A stretch of DNA of 64,000 bases from Flagellimonas sp. MMG031 (GCF_040112705.1 NZ_CP157804.1:1490501-1554500); one strand, 5' to 3'. Positions 24,251 through 33,638 are shown, counted from the stretch's first letter. The notes: generated by a model not told the origin, from the sequence alone. Numbers and translations are program-made.

Positions 24251-26566
24251 ATGAACAGATTTAAGTATTGCTTTGCTTCCGTGTTGTTCCTTTTTGGTGC
24301 CATGGTCATGGCGCAGGAAGAGGGCGAAGTGAAACAGGAACGGGAGCCCGGTCATTACAACCAGAGTAAATTCAAACAATTGTATGAGGAGTTTTCAACT
24401 CCCAACACCTATCGGTCCGCCTCCGGGGCACCAGGTCCCGATTATTACCAGCAGCAGGCCGATTATGTAATGGACATCCAATTGGACGATAAGAACGCCA
24501 GAATCAGTGGAGAGGAAACCATTACCTATCATAACAATTCGCCAGACGACCTAGAGTTCCTTTGGGTGCAGTTGGACCAAAATGTACGTGCCAAGGATTC
24601 CAAATCCCCATTGCGTGATGGAAACGGTGTGAACATTGCCTACACTGCCGATAATTTTGCACAAACCTATATCAGCGAACCTTTTGATGGCGGGTTCAAT
24701 ATCGAATCCGTAACCGATGCCAATGGAAGGCCATTGTCGTACACCATCAACCAAACCATGATGCGAGTGAACATTCCGCAGGCTTTAAAAAGCGGTGAGA
24801 AGATTTCATTTTCCATCAAATGGTGGTACAACATTCCAGACCACACTGTAAATAGAGCCCGTTCGGGATATGAATATTTCCCAAAAGACGGAAACCGTGC
24901 GTATGTGATCGCCCAGTTCTTTCCAAGAATGGCGGTTTACAGCGATGTGGAAGGATGGCAGAACCACCAGTTCTGGGGAAGCGGCGAGTTCGCTTTGCCT
25001 TTTGGTAACTATGAGGTAAGTATCACGGTACCTGCCGACCACGTGCTGGATGCGACAGGGGAACTTCAGAACCGTGACGAAGTTTTCTCCAAAGAAATGA
25101 TGAAGCGTTACAAGCAAGCTACCAAGTCGTACGACAAGCCTGTGCTCATTGTAACCCAAGAAGAGGCCGAAGCTGCCGAAAAAGGATTTTCCAACGATAC
25201 CAAGACTTGGAAGTTTAAGGCAACCAATGTAAGGGACTACGCCTTTGCTACCTCCAGAAAATTTATCTGGGACATGCAGGCCGTTAAAATAGGAAATAAG
25301 GATGTGATGGCCGTATCGCTTTACCCCAAAGAAGGAAACCCCCTTTGGGAAGAGCAGTCTACAAAAGCCGTGGCACAGACCCTAAAGACCTATTCAAAAC
25401 ACACCTTTGATTATCCATACCATAAAGCCATATCCGTTCATGCCAAGAACCAAGGAATGGAATATCCAATGATTTGTTGGAACTATGGTCGTCCTAACGA
25501 GGATGGTACCTATTCCGATAGGGTAAAGTACGGGATGATCAGTGTGATTATCCACGAAGTAGGACACAACTTCTTCCCGATGATCGTCAACTCCGATGAG
25601 CGTCAGTGGGGTTGGATGGACGAAGGATTGGATACCTTTATGCAGTATTTGGCCGAGCAAGAATTCGGCGAAAACTATCCAGATGTTATCGCTCCAAACG
25701 AAAAATACCCATCCCGAAGAGGGGAGCCATCCAAGATTGTTCCCTACATGGCAGGAGACCAAAGTTATATTTCTCCCATCATGTCCAATCCGGAGAACGT
25801 GTACCAGCTTGGTCCAAATGCCTACGCTAAGCCAGCTACGGCCCTCAACATTCTTAGGGAGACCGTAATGGGCAAGGAGCTTTTTGACCATGCCTTTAAA
25901 ACCTATGCGCAACGTTGGATGTTCAAGCACCCAACACCTGAGGATTTCTTCCGCACCATGGAAGATGCATCCGCAGTGGATTTGGATTGGTTCTGGAGAG
26001 GATGGTTCTACACTACTGATTATGTAGACATCGGCGTGAAGGGCGTTAAAAAGTACTACGTATCCAACAAGCCTACCAAGGAAATGGAAAAATATATGGC
26101 CGATAGAAATCTTACTGAAGCCGACCTACCACCTTTGGTGTACTTGGCCGAGGAAGACAGCGAGGACTTTGAGCCTGAACTGAAAGGAAAGTCGCCAACA
26201 GAGACTTCCCAAAACTTGAAGGCATTTATGATGGACAATATGACCGAAGCCGAAAGGTCTCAGGTAAAAGAGCCTAAGTATTTCTACGAAATCACTTTTG
26301 ATAAGCCAGGAGGTATCCCGATGCCATTGATCGTGGAGTATACCTACGCAGATGGCACCACCGAAAGCGTAACCTATCCACCAGAAATCTGGAGAAAGAA
26401 CGATGCTGAGGTGAAAAGAGTAATGGCCACCCAAAAGGAGATTGTTGGCATTGTGGTAGACCCCAAATTGGAGACTGCCGATATCGATACCACCAACAAC
26501 TCATGGCCCAAGAAAGAAGAGAAGTCCGACTTTGATAAGTTCAAGGAGAACATCAAAGGAAAATAA
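24251..26566 (+). CDS. M1 family metallopeptidase
   Basis: A 771-residue secreted zinc aminopeptidase of the M1 (gluzincin) clan. A signal peptide ends near MVMAQ (about residue 21). The beta-sandwich N-terminal domain is followed by the catalytic site HEVGHNFFP with the third ligand Glu in WMDEGLDTFMQYLAE, and by the substrate amino-end motif region GMEYPMI. A C-terminal domain of about 200 residues ends in a Lys/Asp-rich tail. Length fits the Bacteroidota subgroup. It probably degrades peptides in the periplasm or outside. A strong terminator follows. Confidence 0.95.
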   Translation: MNRFKYCFASVLFLFGAMVMAQEEGEVKQEREPGHYNQSKFKQLYEEFSTPNTYRSASGAPGPDYYQQQADYVMDIQLDDKNARISGEETITYHNNSPDDLEFLWVQLDQNVRAKDSKSPLRDGNGVNIAYTADNFAQTYISEPFDGGFNIESVTDANGRPLSYTINQTMMRVNIPQALKSGEKISFSIKWWYNIPDHTVNRARSGYEYFPKDGNRAYVIAQFFPRMAVYSDVEGWQNHQFWGSGEFALPFGNYEVSITVPADHVLDATGELQNRDEVFSKEMMKRYKQATKSYDKPVLIVTQEEAEAAEKGFSNDTKTWKFKATNVRDYAFATSRKFIWDMQAVKIGNKDVMAVSLYPKEGNPLWEEQSTKAVAQTLKTYSKHTFDYPYHKAISVHAKNQGMEYPMICWNYGRPNEDGTYSDRVKYGMISVIIHEVGHNFFPMIVNSDERQWGWMDEGLDTFMQYLAEQEFGENYPDVIAPNEKYPSRRGEPSKIVPYMAGDQSYISPIMSNPENVYQLGPNAYAKPATALNILRETVMGKELFDHAFKTYAQRWMFKHPTPEDFFRTMEDASAVDLDWFWRGWFYTTDYVDIGVKGVKKYYVSNKPTKEMEKYMADRNLTEADLPPLVYLAEEDSEDFEPELKGKSPTETSQNLKAFMMDNMTEAERSQVKEPKYFYEITFDKPGGIPMPLIVEYTYADGTTESVTYPPEIWRKNDAEVKRVMATQKEIVGIVVDPKLETADIDTTNNSWPKKEEKSDFDKFKENIKGK

Positions 26567-26588
26567 GACTCCAAAAAACTATGTTAAG

Positions 26589-26616
26589 AGCCCCGTGATT
26601 TCACGGGGCTTTTTTT
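26589..26616 (+). terminator. Intrinsic terminator after the M1 peptidase
   Basis: AGCCCCGTGA, loop TT, TCACGGGGCT, then six T. A textbook Rho-independent terminator. Confidence 0.93.
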
Positions 26617-26637
26617 ATTTTGAACCTAAGATCTGAT

Positions 26638-26645
26638 TATATTTG
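26638..26645 (+). promoter_or_regulatory. -7 box (TATATTTG) immediately before tatA
   Basis: A perfect TAnnTTTG match ending 4 bp before the tatA ATG, which would put transcription start at or next to the start codon. TTTTG occurs upstream but at only 15 bp, so the -33 match is imperfect. Confidence 0.5.
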
Positions 26646-26649
26646 TGCC

Positions 26650-26922
26650 ATGCAATTTTTATTCATCAGCGGAGCCGAGATATTTTTCATCCTATTTGTA
26701 GTGGTGATGGTGTTTGGTGCGGATAAAATCCCTGGAATAGCCAGGGGGCTCGGCAAAGGAATGCGCCAACTCAGGGATGCCACCGACGATATTAAGCGCG
26801 AAATCCAAAAAAGCGCCGACGTGGATACCGACTTTACCAAGAATATCCGAAAGGAAATTGACGATGTCAAGAAGAATGTGAACGAAGTTTCCGGTTCCAT
26901 CAAACGAGATCTCAATAAATAA
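26650..26922 (+). CDS. tatA: Twin-arginine translocase TatA/TatE-type subunit
   Basis: A 90-residue protein with a single N-terminal membrane helix (ISGAEIFFILFVVVMVFGADKIPGIAR), then an amphipathic helix and a charged coiled tail. The F-G-A-D-K-I-P-G-I-A-R hinge is the TatA/B signature. TatA forms the pore for folded proteins with twin-arginine signals; candidate substrates in this window are the M15 peptidase and the GH109-like protein. The ATG at 26650 was chosen because upstream in-frame ATG 26620 lies before the -7 box. The PAP2 gene follows after 6 bp. Confidence 0.93.
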   Translation: MQFLFISGAEIFFILFVVVMVFGADKIPGIARGLGKGMRQLRDATDDIKREIQKSADVDTDFTKNIRKEIDDVKKNVNEVSGSIKRDLNK

Positions 26923-26928
26923 ATATCC

Positions 26929-27501
26929 ATGTGGGAAAGACTGCTCAAATGGGATAGGGACACTTTTATTTATCTCAATGGGCTGGGTATAGAACAATAC
27001 GATGTTTTCTGGTCCACGGTCACCCAATTCACCACTTGGATTCCCCTTTTTCTGTTATTTATAGCGCTATTTTTTCTGAAGTTCCCCAAAAAGGAAGCTT
27101 GGTATAGGTTTCTGATGGTTTTGGGCCTAGCTGTTTTCATCGGATTGATAACACATGTCACCAAAATTTCGGTAGCGCGGCTACGTCCCAACAATACGGA
27201 AGAAATCAATACCCTTATCCGAATACTAAAAACACCCACGGACTATAGTTTTTTCTCCGGACACGCCTCCAGTTCGTTTTCGATTACCATGTTGGTGTTC
27301 CTCTTCCTGAGGCACAAAGTAAAATGGGCGATTTTGTTTTTTATCTGGCCCATACTGTTTGCGATGAGCCGAATTTATGTCGGGGTACACTTTCCCATCG
27401 ATATTTTGGTTGGAATGCTGGTTGGACTATTGTCTGGCTGGTTGTTTTATGTGCTGTACGAACGAATTATAGCACCCGGCTCAAGGTCAGTCCGTCCCTA
27501 A
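26929..27501 (+). CDS. PAP2-family phosphatase
   Basis: A 190-residue membrane protein with about five helices and the acid-phosphatase signature in three parts: KISVARLRP, FFSGHASSSF, and SRIYVGVHFPIDILVG (catalytic His in the last two). Enzymes of this family dephosphorylate undecaprenyl pyrophosphate, phosphatidate or lipid A; the substrate here is not determined. It follows tatA by 6 bp. Its last 35 bp overlap the convergent O-methyltransferase gene. Confidence 0.93.
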   Translation: MWERLLKWDRDTFIYLNGLGIEQYDVFWSTVTQFTTWIPLFLLFIALFFLKFPKKEAWYRFLMVLGLAVFIGLITHVTKISVARLRPNNTEEINTLIRILKTPTDYSFFSGHASSSFSITMLVFLFLRHKVKWAILFFIWPILFAMSRIYVGVHFPIDILVGMLVGLLSGWLFYVLYERIIAPGSRSVRP

Positions 27502-28108
27502 TGGGCAAAAGAACGGTCTCCACCCTGTTATCCTCTTTCAGTTTTTGATTGTAAGCCAGTAAAGCTTCCGTGGCCTTGTCCGATTTTTGCAAGGGTTCCA
27601 CCACCTTTCCCGACCAAAGTACATTGTCCGAAAGAATGATGCTGCCCGGTCTTGTTTTTTGGATGACCGCCTCAAAATAGGCATCGTAGTTGACCTTTTG
27701 TGCATCTATAAAAACAAGGTCAAAAGTTTGGGGCAAGTTGGGAACAATATCCAGTGCATCACCAATATGTTGATGGATTTGGGAACCATGCCCGCTTTTG
27801 TCAAAATACCTCCGCTGCATGGGATAGAGTTCTTCGTTGACCTCAATGGTGTGCAATTCCCCATCTTTTTGAAGCCCCTCCGCCAAACAAAGCGCCGAAT
27901 AGCCCGTATAGGTGCCGATTTCCAAAATATACTTTGGGTGGATGATCTTGGATAACATACTCAAGACCCTCCCTTGAAAATGTCCCGTGATCATTCTGGG
28001 CTGGATTACCTTTAAATGGGTTTCACGGGTGAGTTCCTGCAACAGTTCCGGTTCGTCCTCCGAATGGTTGGCAATATATGTTTCCAATATGGGCGATAGG
28101 AAATGCAT
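27467..28108 (-). CDS. O-methyltransferase family 3
   Basis: A 213-residue cytoplasmic SAM- and metal-dependent O-methyltransferase of the catechol/caffeoyl-CoA type. SAM motif: ILEIGTYTGYSALCLAEGL; acidic residue in HTIEVNEE; metal site in FDLVFIDAQKVNYDAYFE and LSDNVLWSG. The natural substrate is unknown. The gene is transcribed from a -7 box about 14 bp upstream and overlaps the PAP2 gene tail to tail. Confidence 0.93.
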   Translation of the reverse strand: MHFLSPILETYIANHSEDEPELLQELTRETHLKVIQPRMITGHFQGRVLSMLSKIIHPKYILEIGTYTGYSALCLAEGLQKDGELHTIEVNEELYPMQRRYFDKSGHGSQIHQHIGDALDIVPNLPQTFDLVFIDAQKVNYDAYFEAVIQKTRPGSIILSDNVLWSGKVVEPLQKSDKATEALLAYNQKLKEDNRVETVLLPIRDGLTLSRVL

Positions 28109-28121
28109 GTGATATTTTTCG

Positions 28122-28129
28122 CAAAAATA
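28122..28129 (-). promoter_or_regulatory. -7 box (TATTTTTG) for the O-methyltransferase
   Basis: A minus-strand TAnnTTTG match ending 14 bp before the ATG at 28108, in the short divergent spacer with the GNAT gene. No clear -33 element. Confidence 0.45.
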
Positions 28130-28173
28130 GGGAAAACAACTACATTGGTGTACCTATTAAACAAAACAACTTC

Positions 28174-28638
28174 ATGACATTACCAAAGGTAACGATTCGG
28201 GCGGCGACTATGGACGACCTCCCCGTATTGCTCAATTTTGAACAGGAAATCATTAAGTCGGAACGCCCATTCGATGTGACCATAAAAAGTGGAACCATCA
28301 GTTACTACGATATTGGTGCTATGATTCAAAATAGCGAATCCCATGTCGTGGTAGCCGAAGTTGAAGGGAAGATAGTCGCTTCAGGCTATGCCATTTCCAA
28401 ACGGGCTAGGCATTATCTTAATCATGAACGGTACGCTTATTTGGGTTTTATGTATACCGATGTAGCCTATCGCGGCAGGGGAATCAATGCCCAAATCGTG
28501 GAAGAGCTCAAACAATGGTCGCATGCCAAAGGGTTTCAGGAGATTCGGCTTACCGTTTACAATGACAATACTTCGGCCATTAAAGCCTACGAAAAGGTGG
28601 GCTTTAAAAAACATATCATCGAAATGCGGTTGGAATAG
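28174..28638 (+). CDS. GNAT family N-acetyltransferase
   Basis: A 154-residue acetyltransferase. It begins LPKVTIRAATMDDLPVLLNFE and carries the acetyl-CoA loop in YRGRGINAQIVEELKQW (motif A) and NTSAIKAYEKVGFK (motif B). The target is unknown. The open frame extends upstream to 28078, but that part overlaps the divergent gene and its promoter, so the ATG at 28174 is preferred. Confidence 0.9.
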   Translation: MTLPKVTIRAATMDDLPVLLNFEQEIIKSERPFDVTIKSGTISYYDIGAMIQNSESHVVVAEVEGKIVASGYAISKRARHYLNHERYAYLGFMYTDVAYRGRGINAQIVEELKQWSHAKGFQEIRLTVYNDNTSAIKAYEKVGFKKHIIEMRLE

Positions 28639-28670
28639 TTTTCTTTTCGCCACATTACCCCCACAAGTTG

Positions 28671-28678
28671 TATTTTTG
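28671..28678 (+). promoter_or_regulatory. -7 box (TATTTTTG) for kynU
   Basis: A TAnnTTTG match 18 bp before the kynU ATG at 28697. This rules out a longer kynureninase start upstream. Confidence 0.5.
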
Positions 28679-28696
28679 GGACAAACCAAAAGAAAA

Positions 28697-29965
28697 ATGA
28701 CGTTCCAAAATACACTTGAATTCGCCAAACAATTAGACGCTTCCGATGCCTTGGCCCCGTATCGAAATGAGTTCCACTACCCTCAGGTCAACGGAAAGGA
28801 TGTGATTTATTTTACCGGGAATTCCCTTGGGTTGCAACCCAAACGAACCCAACGGTTTGTGGACGAAGTGATGAAGGATTGGCGGGAACTCGCCGTGGAA
28901 GGACATTTTTATGCCGATAAACCTTGGTGGGATTACCACGAGCGGCTTGCCGAAGGATTGGGTAAGGTGGTGGGGGCCAAACCCAAAGAGATTTCGGTGA
29001 TGAACACGCTCACCGTAAACCTTCATTTATTGATGGTTTCCTTTTACCGGCCCACAGCTAAGCGATTCAAGATAATTTGTGAGGAGAAGGCCTTTCCATC
29101 CGACCAATATATGCTCCAAAGTCAGGTGCGTTTTCATGGATTGAATCCCGAAGAAACAATTGTAGAGGTAAAAAAGCGGGAAGGGGAGCACGCATGGCGT
29201 ACGGAAGATATCATCCAAAAAATCCAAGAAGTGGGCGATGAGCTTGCCTTGGTGTTGATGGGTGGCGTGAACTATTACAATGGCCAGGTTTTGGATATGG
29301 AAGCCATTACCAAGGCAGGAAAAGATGCTGGCGCCTTTGTGGGTTGGGATTTGGCCCATGGCGTGGGGAACATCAAACTGCACTTGCATGATTGGGGCGC
29401 CGATTTTGCCGCTTGGTGCAGCTACAAGTATATGAACAGCGGGCCTGGTAACGCATCTGGAATATTTATTCATGAAACCCACTTGGGCAAGGAGGATATT
29501 CCCCGTTTTGAAGGTTGGTGGGGCAACAAAAAGGAAACCCGTTTTTTGATGAAGCCCGAGTTTGACCCCATTGAGAGTGCCGACGCATGGCAGTTGAGCA
29601 ATCCGCCCATACTTTCCGTAGCACCCTACTTGGCCTCCTTGGAGCTTTTTGATGAAGTGGGTATGGATGCGCTAATCGAAAAACAAAAGACCATTGTGGC
29701 CTATTTGGAGTTTGTACTGCACGAAATCGATAAGGAGGTGGATAGTACCTTCGAGATTATCACGCCCCAAGATAGAGGGTGCCAGCTTTCAGTGTTTTTG
29801 CATGGAGAGGGCAGGTCCCTTTTTGATTATTTGATGAAGCACGGTGTAATCACGGATTGGAGGGAGCCCAACGTCATTCGATTGGCCCCAGCACCCTTTT
29901 ATTGTTCCTTTGAGGATATGTACCGTTTTGGACAGATATTAAAACAAGGCATCCAAACCAAATAA
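28697..29965 (+). CDS. kynU: Kynureninase
   Basis: A 422-residue PLP enzyme that cleaves kynurenine to anthranilate, or 3-hydroxykynurenine to 3-hydroxyanthranilate. Substrate and cofactor segments are FTGNSLGLQPKRTQ, MNTLTVNLHLLMVSFY, VGWDLAHGVGN and the PLP-lysine motif WCSYKYMNSGPGN. The next enzyme upstream in the pathway, kynurenine 3-monooxygenase, is encoded about 11 kb away, so the window suggests tryptophan breakdown or de novo NAD synthesis. The start was chosen at the ATG after the -7 box. The MFS gene 40 bp downstream may be co-transcribed. Confidence 0.97.
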   Translation: MTFQNTLEFAKQLDASDALAPYRNEFHYPQVNGKDVIYFTGNSLGLQPKRTQRFVDEVMKDWRELAVEGHFYADKPWWDYHERLAEGLGKVVGAKPKEISVMNTLTVNLHLLMVSFYRPTAKRFKIICEEKAFPSDQYMLQSQVRFHGLNPEETIVEVKKREGEHAWRTEDIIQKIQEVGDELALVLMGGVNYYNGQVLDMEAITKAGKDAGAFVGWDLAHGVGNIKLHLHDWGADFAAWCSYKYMNSGPGNASGIFIHETHLGKEDIPRFEGWWGNKKETRFLMKPEFDPIESADAWQLSNPPILSVAPYLASLELFDEVGMDALIEKQKTIVAYLEFVLHEIDKEVDSTFEIITPQDRGCQLSVFLHGEGRSLFDYLMKHGVITDWREPNVIRLAPAPFYCSFEDMYRFGQILKQGIQTK

Positions 29966-30005
29966 CTTCTTACTTTTACATGAATCCAACCAACCAACTC
30001 CATTT

Positions 30006-31154
30006 ATGAAGTCCTTACAACTGATTTTGTCCAACCCAAGATATTTTGGGCCAGCCTGGGTGTTTACCAGTATCAATATTTGGTTCGGTACATGGGCCAT
30101 TTATATTCCTACGGTAAAGGAAAATCTGGGTATTAACAAAGCTGATCTGGGCATAGCCCTGTTTTGTTTGTCCCTTGGGGTTTTTACCATTATTCCAGTG
30201 GCATCCAAATTGATCAACCGGATTGGGGTGGGCAGGGCTTCTTGGCTTGGGGTCATCTTTGTGTCTGCCACCGCCATGCTACCACTCATGGCCCCCAATT
30301 ATTATCTGTTGATGGCAGCGCTCTACCTGTTTGGTGCGGGCAACGGTTTTATCGATATTGCCATAAATACCTTGGTCACTGAGATTGAGAAAGAGGATAA
30401 GCAAAACTTCATGTCTGCGGCCCACGGGTTTTTCAGTTTAGGCGGTATTCTGGTGGGGCTGGGCAGCTTTTTGATTCCCGTAATCGGAAGTCCTGTCCTG
30501 CACATGGGCATAACGGTGGTGTTGGTGTTCATCATCAACCTATATTTTAGAAAGCATTACATCCACATTGTAGCAGCGCCCGTGGAAAAGGAACCGTTCA
30601 GCTTCAAACTTTTTAAACCCTTGCTGTTGTTGGGAATCATTGGGTTTGTTTCCTTTGGTAGCGAAGGGGCCATTATCGACTGGAGTGCCCTTTATCTCAA
30701 GGAAATGACCAAGGCTCCGGAAATGCTCATTGGAGCTGGATTTTTGGCCTTTTCCACCACTATGACGGTGGGTCGGTTTTTAGGTGATGGCATCAGCGCC
30801 CGGATGGGCTCCATTAAGTTGGTGGGGTTGGGTGCGCTGATTGCGGCCTGTGGATATTTTTTGGTGCTGACCCAACAAACCACTTGGTCCATAATTGGTT
30901 TTGCCCTCAACGGATTGGGATTTTCGGTGATTGTTCCCGAATTGTTCCGTATTGGCGGCAACGTGAAGGGCGTGGATTCCTCCCAAGGTGTGGCCTTTAT
31001 CGCTGGTTTTGGGTATATCGGGTTTTTGTTGGGCCCGGTAATTCTCGGTTTTATTGCGGAAAGCGCCTCGCTCAATTATAGCTTTATGTTGCTCTTGTGC
31101 ATGGCCCTGTTGGTTTTTGGGATTACGTTTTTCCTAAGGAGAAGGGGGAAGTAA
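30006..31154 (+). CDS. MFS transporter
   Basis: A 382-residue protein with about twelve hydrophobic helices in two halves. The loop KLINRIGVGRAS and the second-half loop GDGISARMGSIK fit the MFS motif between helices 2-3 and 8-9. The closest feel is the FucP/YbjJ-like group (FSTTMTVGRFLGDGI, GSEGAIIDWSALYL), but the substrate cannot be read from sequence. It follows kynU by 40 bp in the same direction, so transport of a kynurenine-related compound is possible but unproven. Confidence 0.9.
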   Translation: MKSLQLILSNPRYFGPAWVFTSINIWFGTWAIYIPTVKENLGINKADLGIALFCLSLGVFTIIPVASKLINRIGVGRASWLGVIFVSATAMLPLMAPNYYLLMAALYLFGAGNGFIDIAINTLVTEIEKEDKQNFMSAAHGFFSLGGILVGLGSFLIPVIGSPVLHMGITVVLVFIINLYFRKHYIHIVAAPVEKEPFSFKLFKPLLLLGIIGFVSFGSEGAIIDWSALYLKEMTKAPEMLIGAGFLAFSTTMTVGRFLGDGISARMGSIKLVGLGALIAACGYFLVLTQQTTWSIIGFALNGLGFSVIVPELFRIGGNVKGVDSSQGVAFIAGFGYIGFLLGPVILGFIAESASLNYSFMLLLCMALLVFGITFFLRRRGK

Positions 31155-31199
31155 TTTATGACTTAAGTTTTCCTCTATTTAATCATGACATAGGTATCG

Positions 31200-31595
31200 C
31201 TATAGCTCCTGTACCAACTGAATGTAATTCCCACAAGTATCGTTAAGAATTGCATATGTTACATTTCCGGCCATAGTTGGCTTGGTCGTAAACTCGACTC
31301 CAAGCTTGCTTAACCGCTCATACTCGGCATCCACATTAACAACATCAAACTGTGTCCAAGGGATTCCTGCTTCCATAAGCGCATTTTGGTACACTTTTGA
31401 TGGTTCAAAATGATTGGGGGCTGGTTCCAATAGGAGTTCTGGTCCATCTTGCCAATCTTTGGAAACTAGGGTGAGCCATCGGTTGCCTCCTCCCAAGGGT
31501 TCATCTTTCTTTTTAATGAACCCCAGTTTTTTTGTGTAAAACTGTAACGCTTTTTCTTGGTCCTGGACAGGAATGCTCATCAATGTTACCTTCAT
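31200..31595 (-). CDS. VOC family protein (glyoxalase/bleomycin resistance type)
   Basis: A 131-residue protein of two beta-alpha-beta-beta-beta modules: SIPVQDQEKALQFYTKKLGF, GNRWLTLVSKDWQDGPELLLEP, and ILNDTCGNYIQLVQ. The last motif supplies the usual metal-binding Glu position as Gln, so metal binding is uncertain. Function unknown. It is transcribed alone, convergent with the MFS gene. Confidence 0.88.
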   Translation of the reverse strand: MKVTLMSIPVQDQEKALQFYTKKLGFIKKKDEPLGGGNRWLTLVSKDWQDGPELLLEPAPNHFEPSKVYQNALMEAGIPWTQFDVVNVDAEYERLSKLGVEFTTKPTMAGNVTYAILNDTCGNYIQLVQEL

Positions 31596-31672
31596 TTTTT
31601 CAGTTTTTTTAAAATTACTTTAAGGTATTGTGAAAATTGGTTTTTTGGGATGCAAACCTATAGCAACAAAGG

Positions 31673-32074
31673 TTAATCAATGACACCTTTTACTTCCCAA
31701 AAGGAAATTTCAGGTGGTCCGGTCAAAAAATTGACAGAGTTGGCCATAAACGATTGTAAATGGGCCGTGTTCATATGCTCATTATTATAATAGGATTGGT
31801 CTTCCCATTCCTCATAGAGCATAATGTTTGTATGGTCCACTGGATCAATATGGAGTTTGATGGAAACAAAATTGGGCTCCTCTTTTACCTTTTCAAATAG
31901 TTTGTTCAATGCCGATATGGCTTGATCACTTTTGTTGGGTTGGGCTTTAAACTTGAGCACAACAATGGTTGTTGGTTCTGTAGTAACCGTGTCTTGTTCC
32001 ACACCCCATCCGATTAAAAAAACGGTCACTATTAATAAGGTTGCCACTGAGGCAATGTGTTTAGGTGTCTTCAT
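31673..32074 (-). CDS. Antibiotic biosynthesis monooxygenase (ABM) domain protein, exported
   Basis: A 133-residue protein. A hydrophobic N-terminal segment (ASVATLLIVTVFLIGWG) acts as signal or anchor. The rest is an ABM-type ferredoxin-like fold: TIVVLKFKAQPNKSDQAISALNKLFEKVKEEPNFVSIKLHID, MLYEEWEDQSYYNNEHMNTAHLQSFM. Such proteins include quinol monooxygenases; an envelope location is unusual. Activity is unproven. Confidence 0.82.
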   Translation of the reverse strand: MKTPKHIASVATLLIVTVFLIGWGVEQDTVTTEPTTIVVLKFKAQPNKSDQAISALNKLFEKVKEEPNFVSIKLHIDPVDHTNIMLYEEWEDQSYYNNEHMNTAHLQSFMANSVNFLTGPPEISFWEVKGVID

Positions 32075-32246
32075 AATTCATAATTTTTGCGGTTGGTTTT
32101 TGTTGGATGATTTTGGACATACTTATTGATTATCGTTGACAGATGTCATCCTCTCAGAAATATGCTGGTCGCAACTACGCCAGCAAGAACCATTGATATA
32201 ATCGTATAGTTCTAATTTACAATGAATTATGGGTTATTTTTAGATA

Positions 32247-33638
32247 TTATTTGATTTTTTTACCTAAAAAGTCCAGTGCCCTGTCCAAAGCAGGATCCTT
32301 GTTCTCCATATAATCGGATAAGGTTTTACGTACCTCAATGTCAGGTTGGATACCCACGCCAACAAATTCCTTACCGTTTGGATAGGTATCCTTTTTGGTG
32401 CAAATCCGCGCTTGTCCACCATTGGGTAGGTCAAACAACATGGGTTGCCCTGTACTGCCAAAGGTTGGCTCGCCAATTTTGGTCATATGTTTTTGGTTAT
32501 CGGCAAATATGAGGAAGTCCTCGGCCGCAGAAGCTGTATTGTGGCCTATCAAAAGGACTGTGGGCACAATGATTCTTTTGTCTTTGAGGAATTCCTTCTC
32601 GGCTACACTCAGGGTGTCAGGACCATAAGGAAAATCATGATAGTATTCGTCACGAAACGATAAATAAGCCTGTTTGGCCCAGGAATTATTTAAGGTATCT
32701 TTTTCTTCCGTCCAACGCCCCCAAGCTTTAAAACTGGGAACATGAAGCCTGCTTCGGAATTTTGAACCGTATAAAATGGTATCGTTGGTGAGGTGATTAA
32801 AGATTTCCTGTCCAATTCCAGTACTTCCCCCACCGTTATTTCTAAGGTCTACAATAAGGGCTTTCGCTTTTTTTAGTTCAGGTATCCTTTCAAAAAACAG
32901 GCTGTCTATTTTTGGGTCGGAAAAGGAATTCAGCGCTACATAGGCAATGTTCTTGTCATACCATTTCATATCCAATAATTCCCTTTCCTCAAAAGGTGGG
33001 TAGACCTCTTCTTCCTCGGTTATGGTGTGGGTCAAGGTCAAGTTTTTGATTTTGCCATTGGGCAGTTTTAGCTCCAAATCGTAGGAGGTCCCAACGTAGC
33101 CTTCCAAAAGCCTCCAAATGCCCCAATCTTGCAGTATGTAATCCGTGGATGAAGAAATGTAGGGAAGCACATGCTCTTTTAGATAAATATGGGTTGGGTT
33201 TCCGTTTACCTTGGTGATTTCGGTTCCGATGGGGATTTCCTTTTTCTTGCTTTCGTTCACTCTTGTGATGATGGCCTTACCTTCTATATTCGTCAAAAAC
33301 AGACGGTATTCCCCGAAATTTGTATTGAAAATGCTGTCTTGGATGCTTTCCGGAAAGTAAACATTGGTATGTCCATCTTTTAGAAAGGCGCAGAACCGCT
33401 GCAGCAAGCGATAGTATTCATAATCGTTTTTGGTTTCTTGGACCTTTGGGATATAGGTTCTGTACAGCGAATCCCACTCCGCCTTGTCCACTTTGTTCAG
33501 GTAGATGAAGTTGTAATTGGCCTCTTGCCAAAACTTAGACAGTCCGTACACTTTTTCGGCATTGGACAAGTGATTGGGCATTTGGGCAGACATGGAGCTA
33601 GTAAAGATTGCCCAAAGCATGAAAATTAGTTTTTTCAT
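32247..33638 (-). CDS. S41 family peptidase
   Basis: A 463-residue exported protease (signal peptide ending MSAQ, about residue 19). A PDZ-like region (GTEITKVNGNPTHIYLKEHVLP) precedes the tail-specific protease core: KALIVDLRNNGGGSTGIGQEIFNHL, the catalytic Ser segment GHNTASAAEDFLIFADNQ, and GEPTFGSTGQPMLFDLPNGG. It lacks the long helical part of CtpA, so it is nearer the Tricorn-like peptidases of Bacteroidota. Substrate unknown. It is preceded by a 59-bp spacer and the CPBP gene in the same direction. Confidence 0.92.
   Translation of the reverse strand: MKKLIFMLWAIFTSSMSAQMPNHLSNAEKVYGLSKFWQEANYNFIYLNKVDKAEWDSLYRTYIPKVQETKNDYEYYRLLQRFCAFLKDGHTNVYFPESIQDSIFNTNFGEYRLFLTNIEGKAIITRVNESKKKEIPIGTEITKVNGNPTHIYLKEHVLPYISSSTDYILQDWGIWRLLEGYVGTSYDLELKLPNGKIKNLTLTHTITEEEEVYPPFEERELLDMKWYDKNIAYVALNSFSDPKIDSLFFERIPELKKAKALIVDLRNNGGGSTGIGQEIFNHLTNDTILYGSKFRSRLHVPSFKAWGRWTEEKDTLNNSWAKQAYLSFRDEYYHDFPYGPDTLSVAEKEFLKDKRIIVPTVLLIGHNTASAAEDFLIFADNQKHMTKIGEPTFGSTGQPMLFDLPNGGQARICTKKDTYPNGKEFVGVGIQPDIEVRKTLSDYMENKDPALDRALDFLGKKIK

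Noticed and set aside
28487..28696. A longer kynureninase start.
   Set aside because: It overlaps the GNAT gene in another frame and the -7 box at 28671-28678; the family N-terminus begins at 28697.
32075..32246. Possible RNA gene in the spacer before the ABM gene.
   Set aside because: No cloverleaf arms, no conserved tRNA T-arm and no strong hairpin; it is plain AT-rich spacer.
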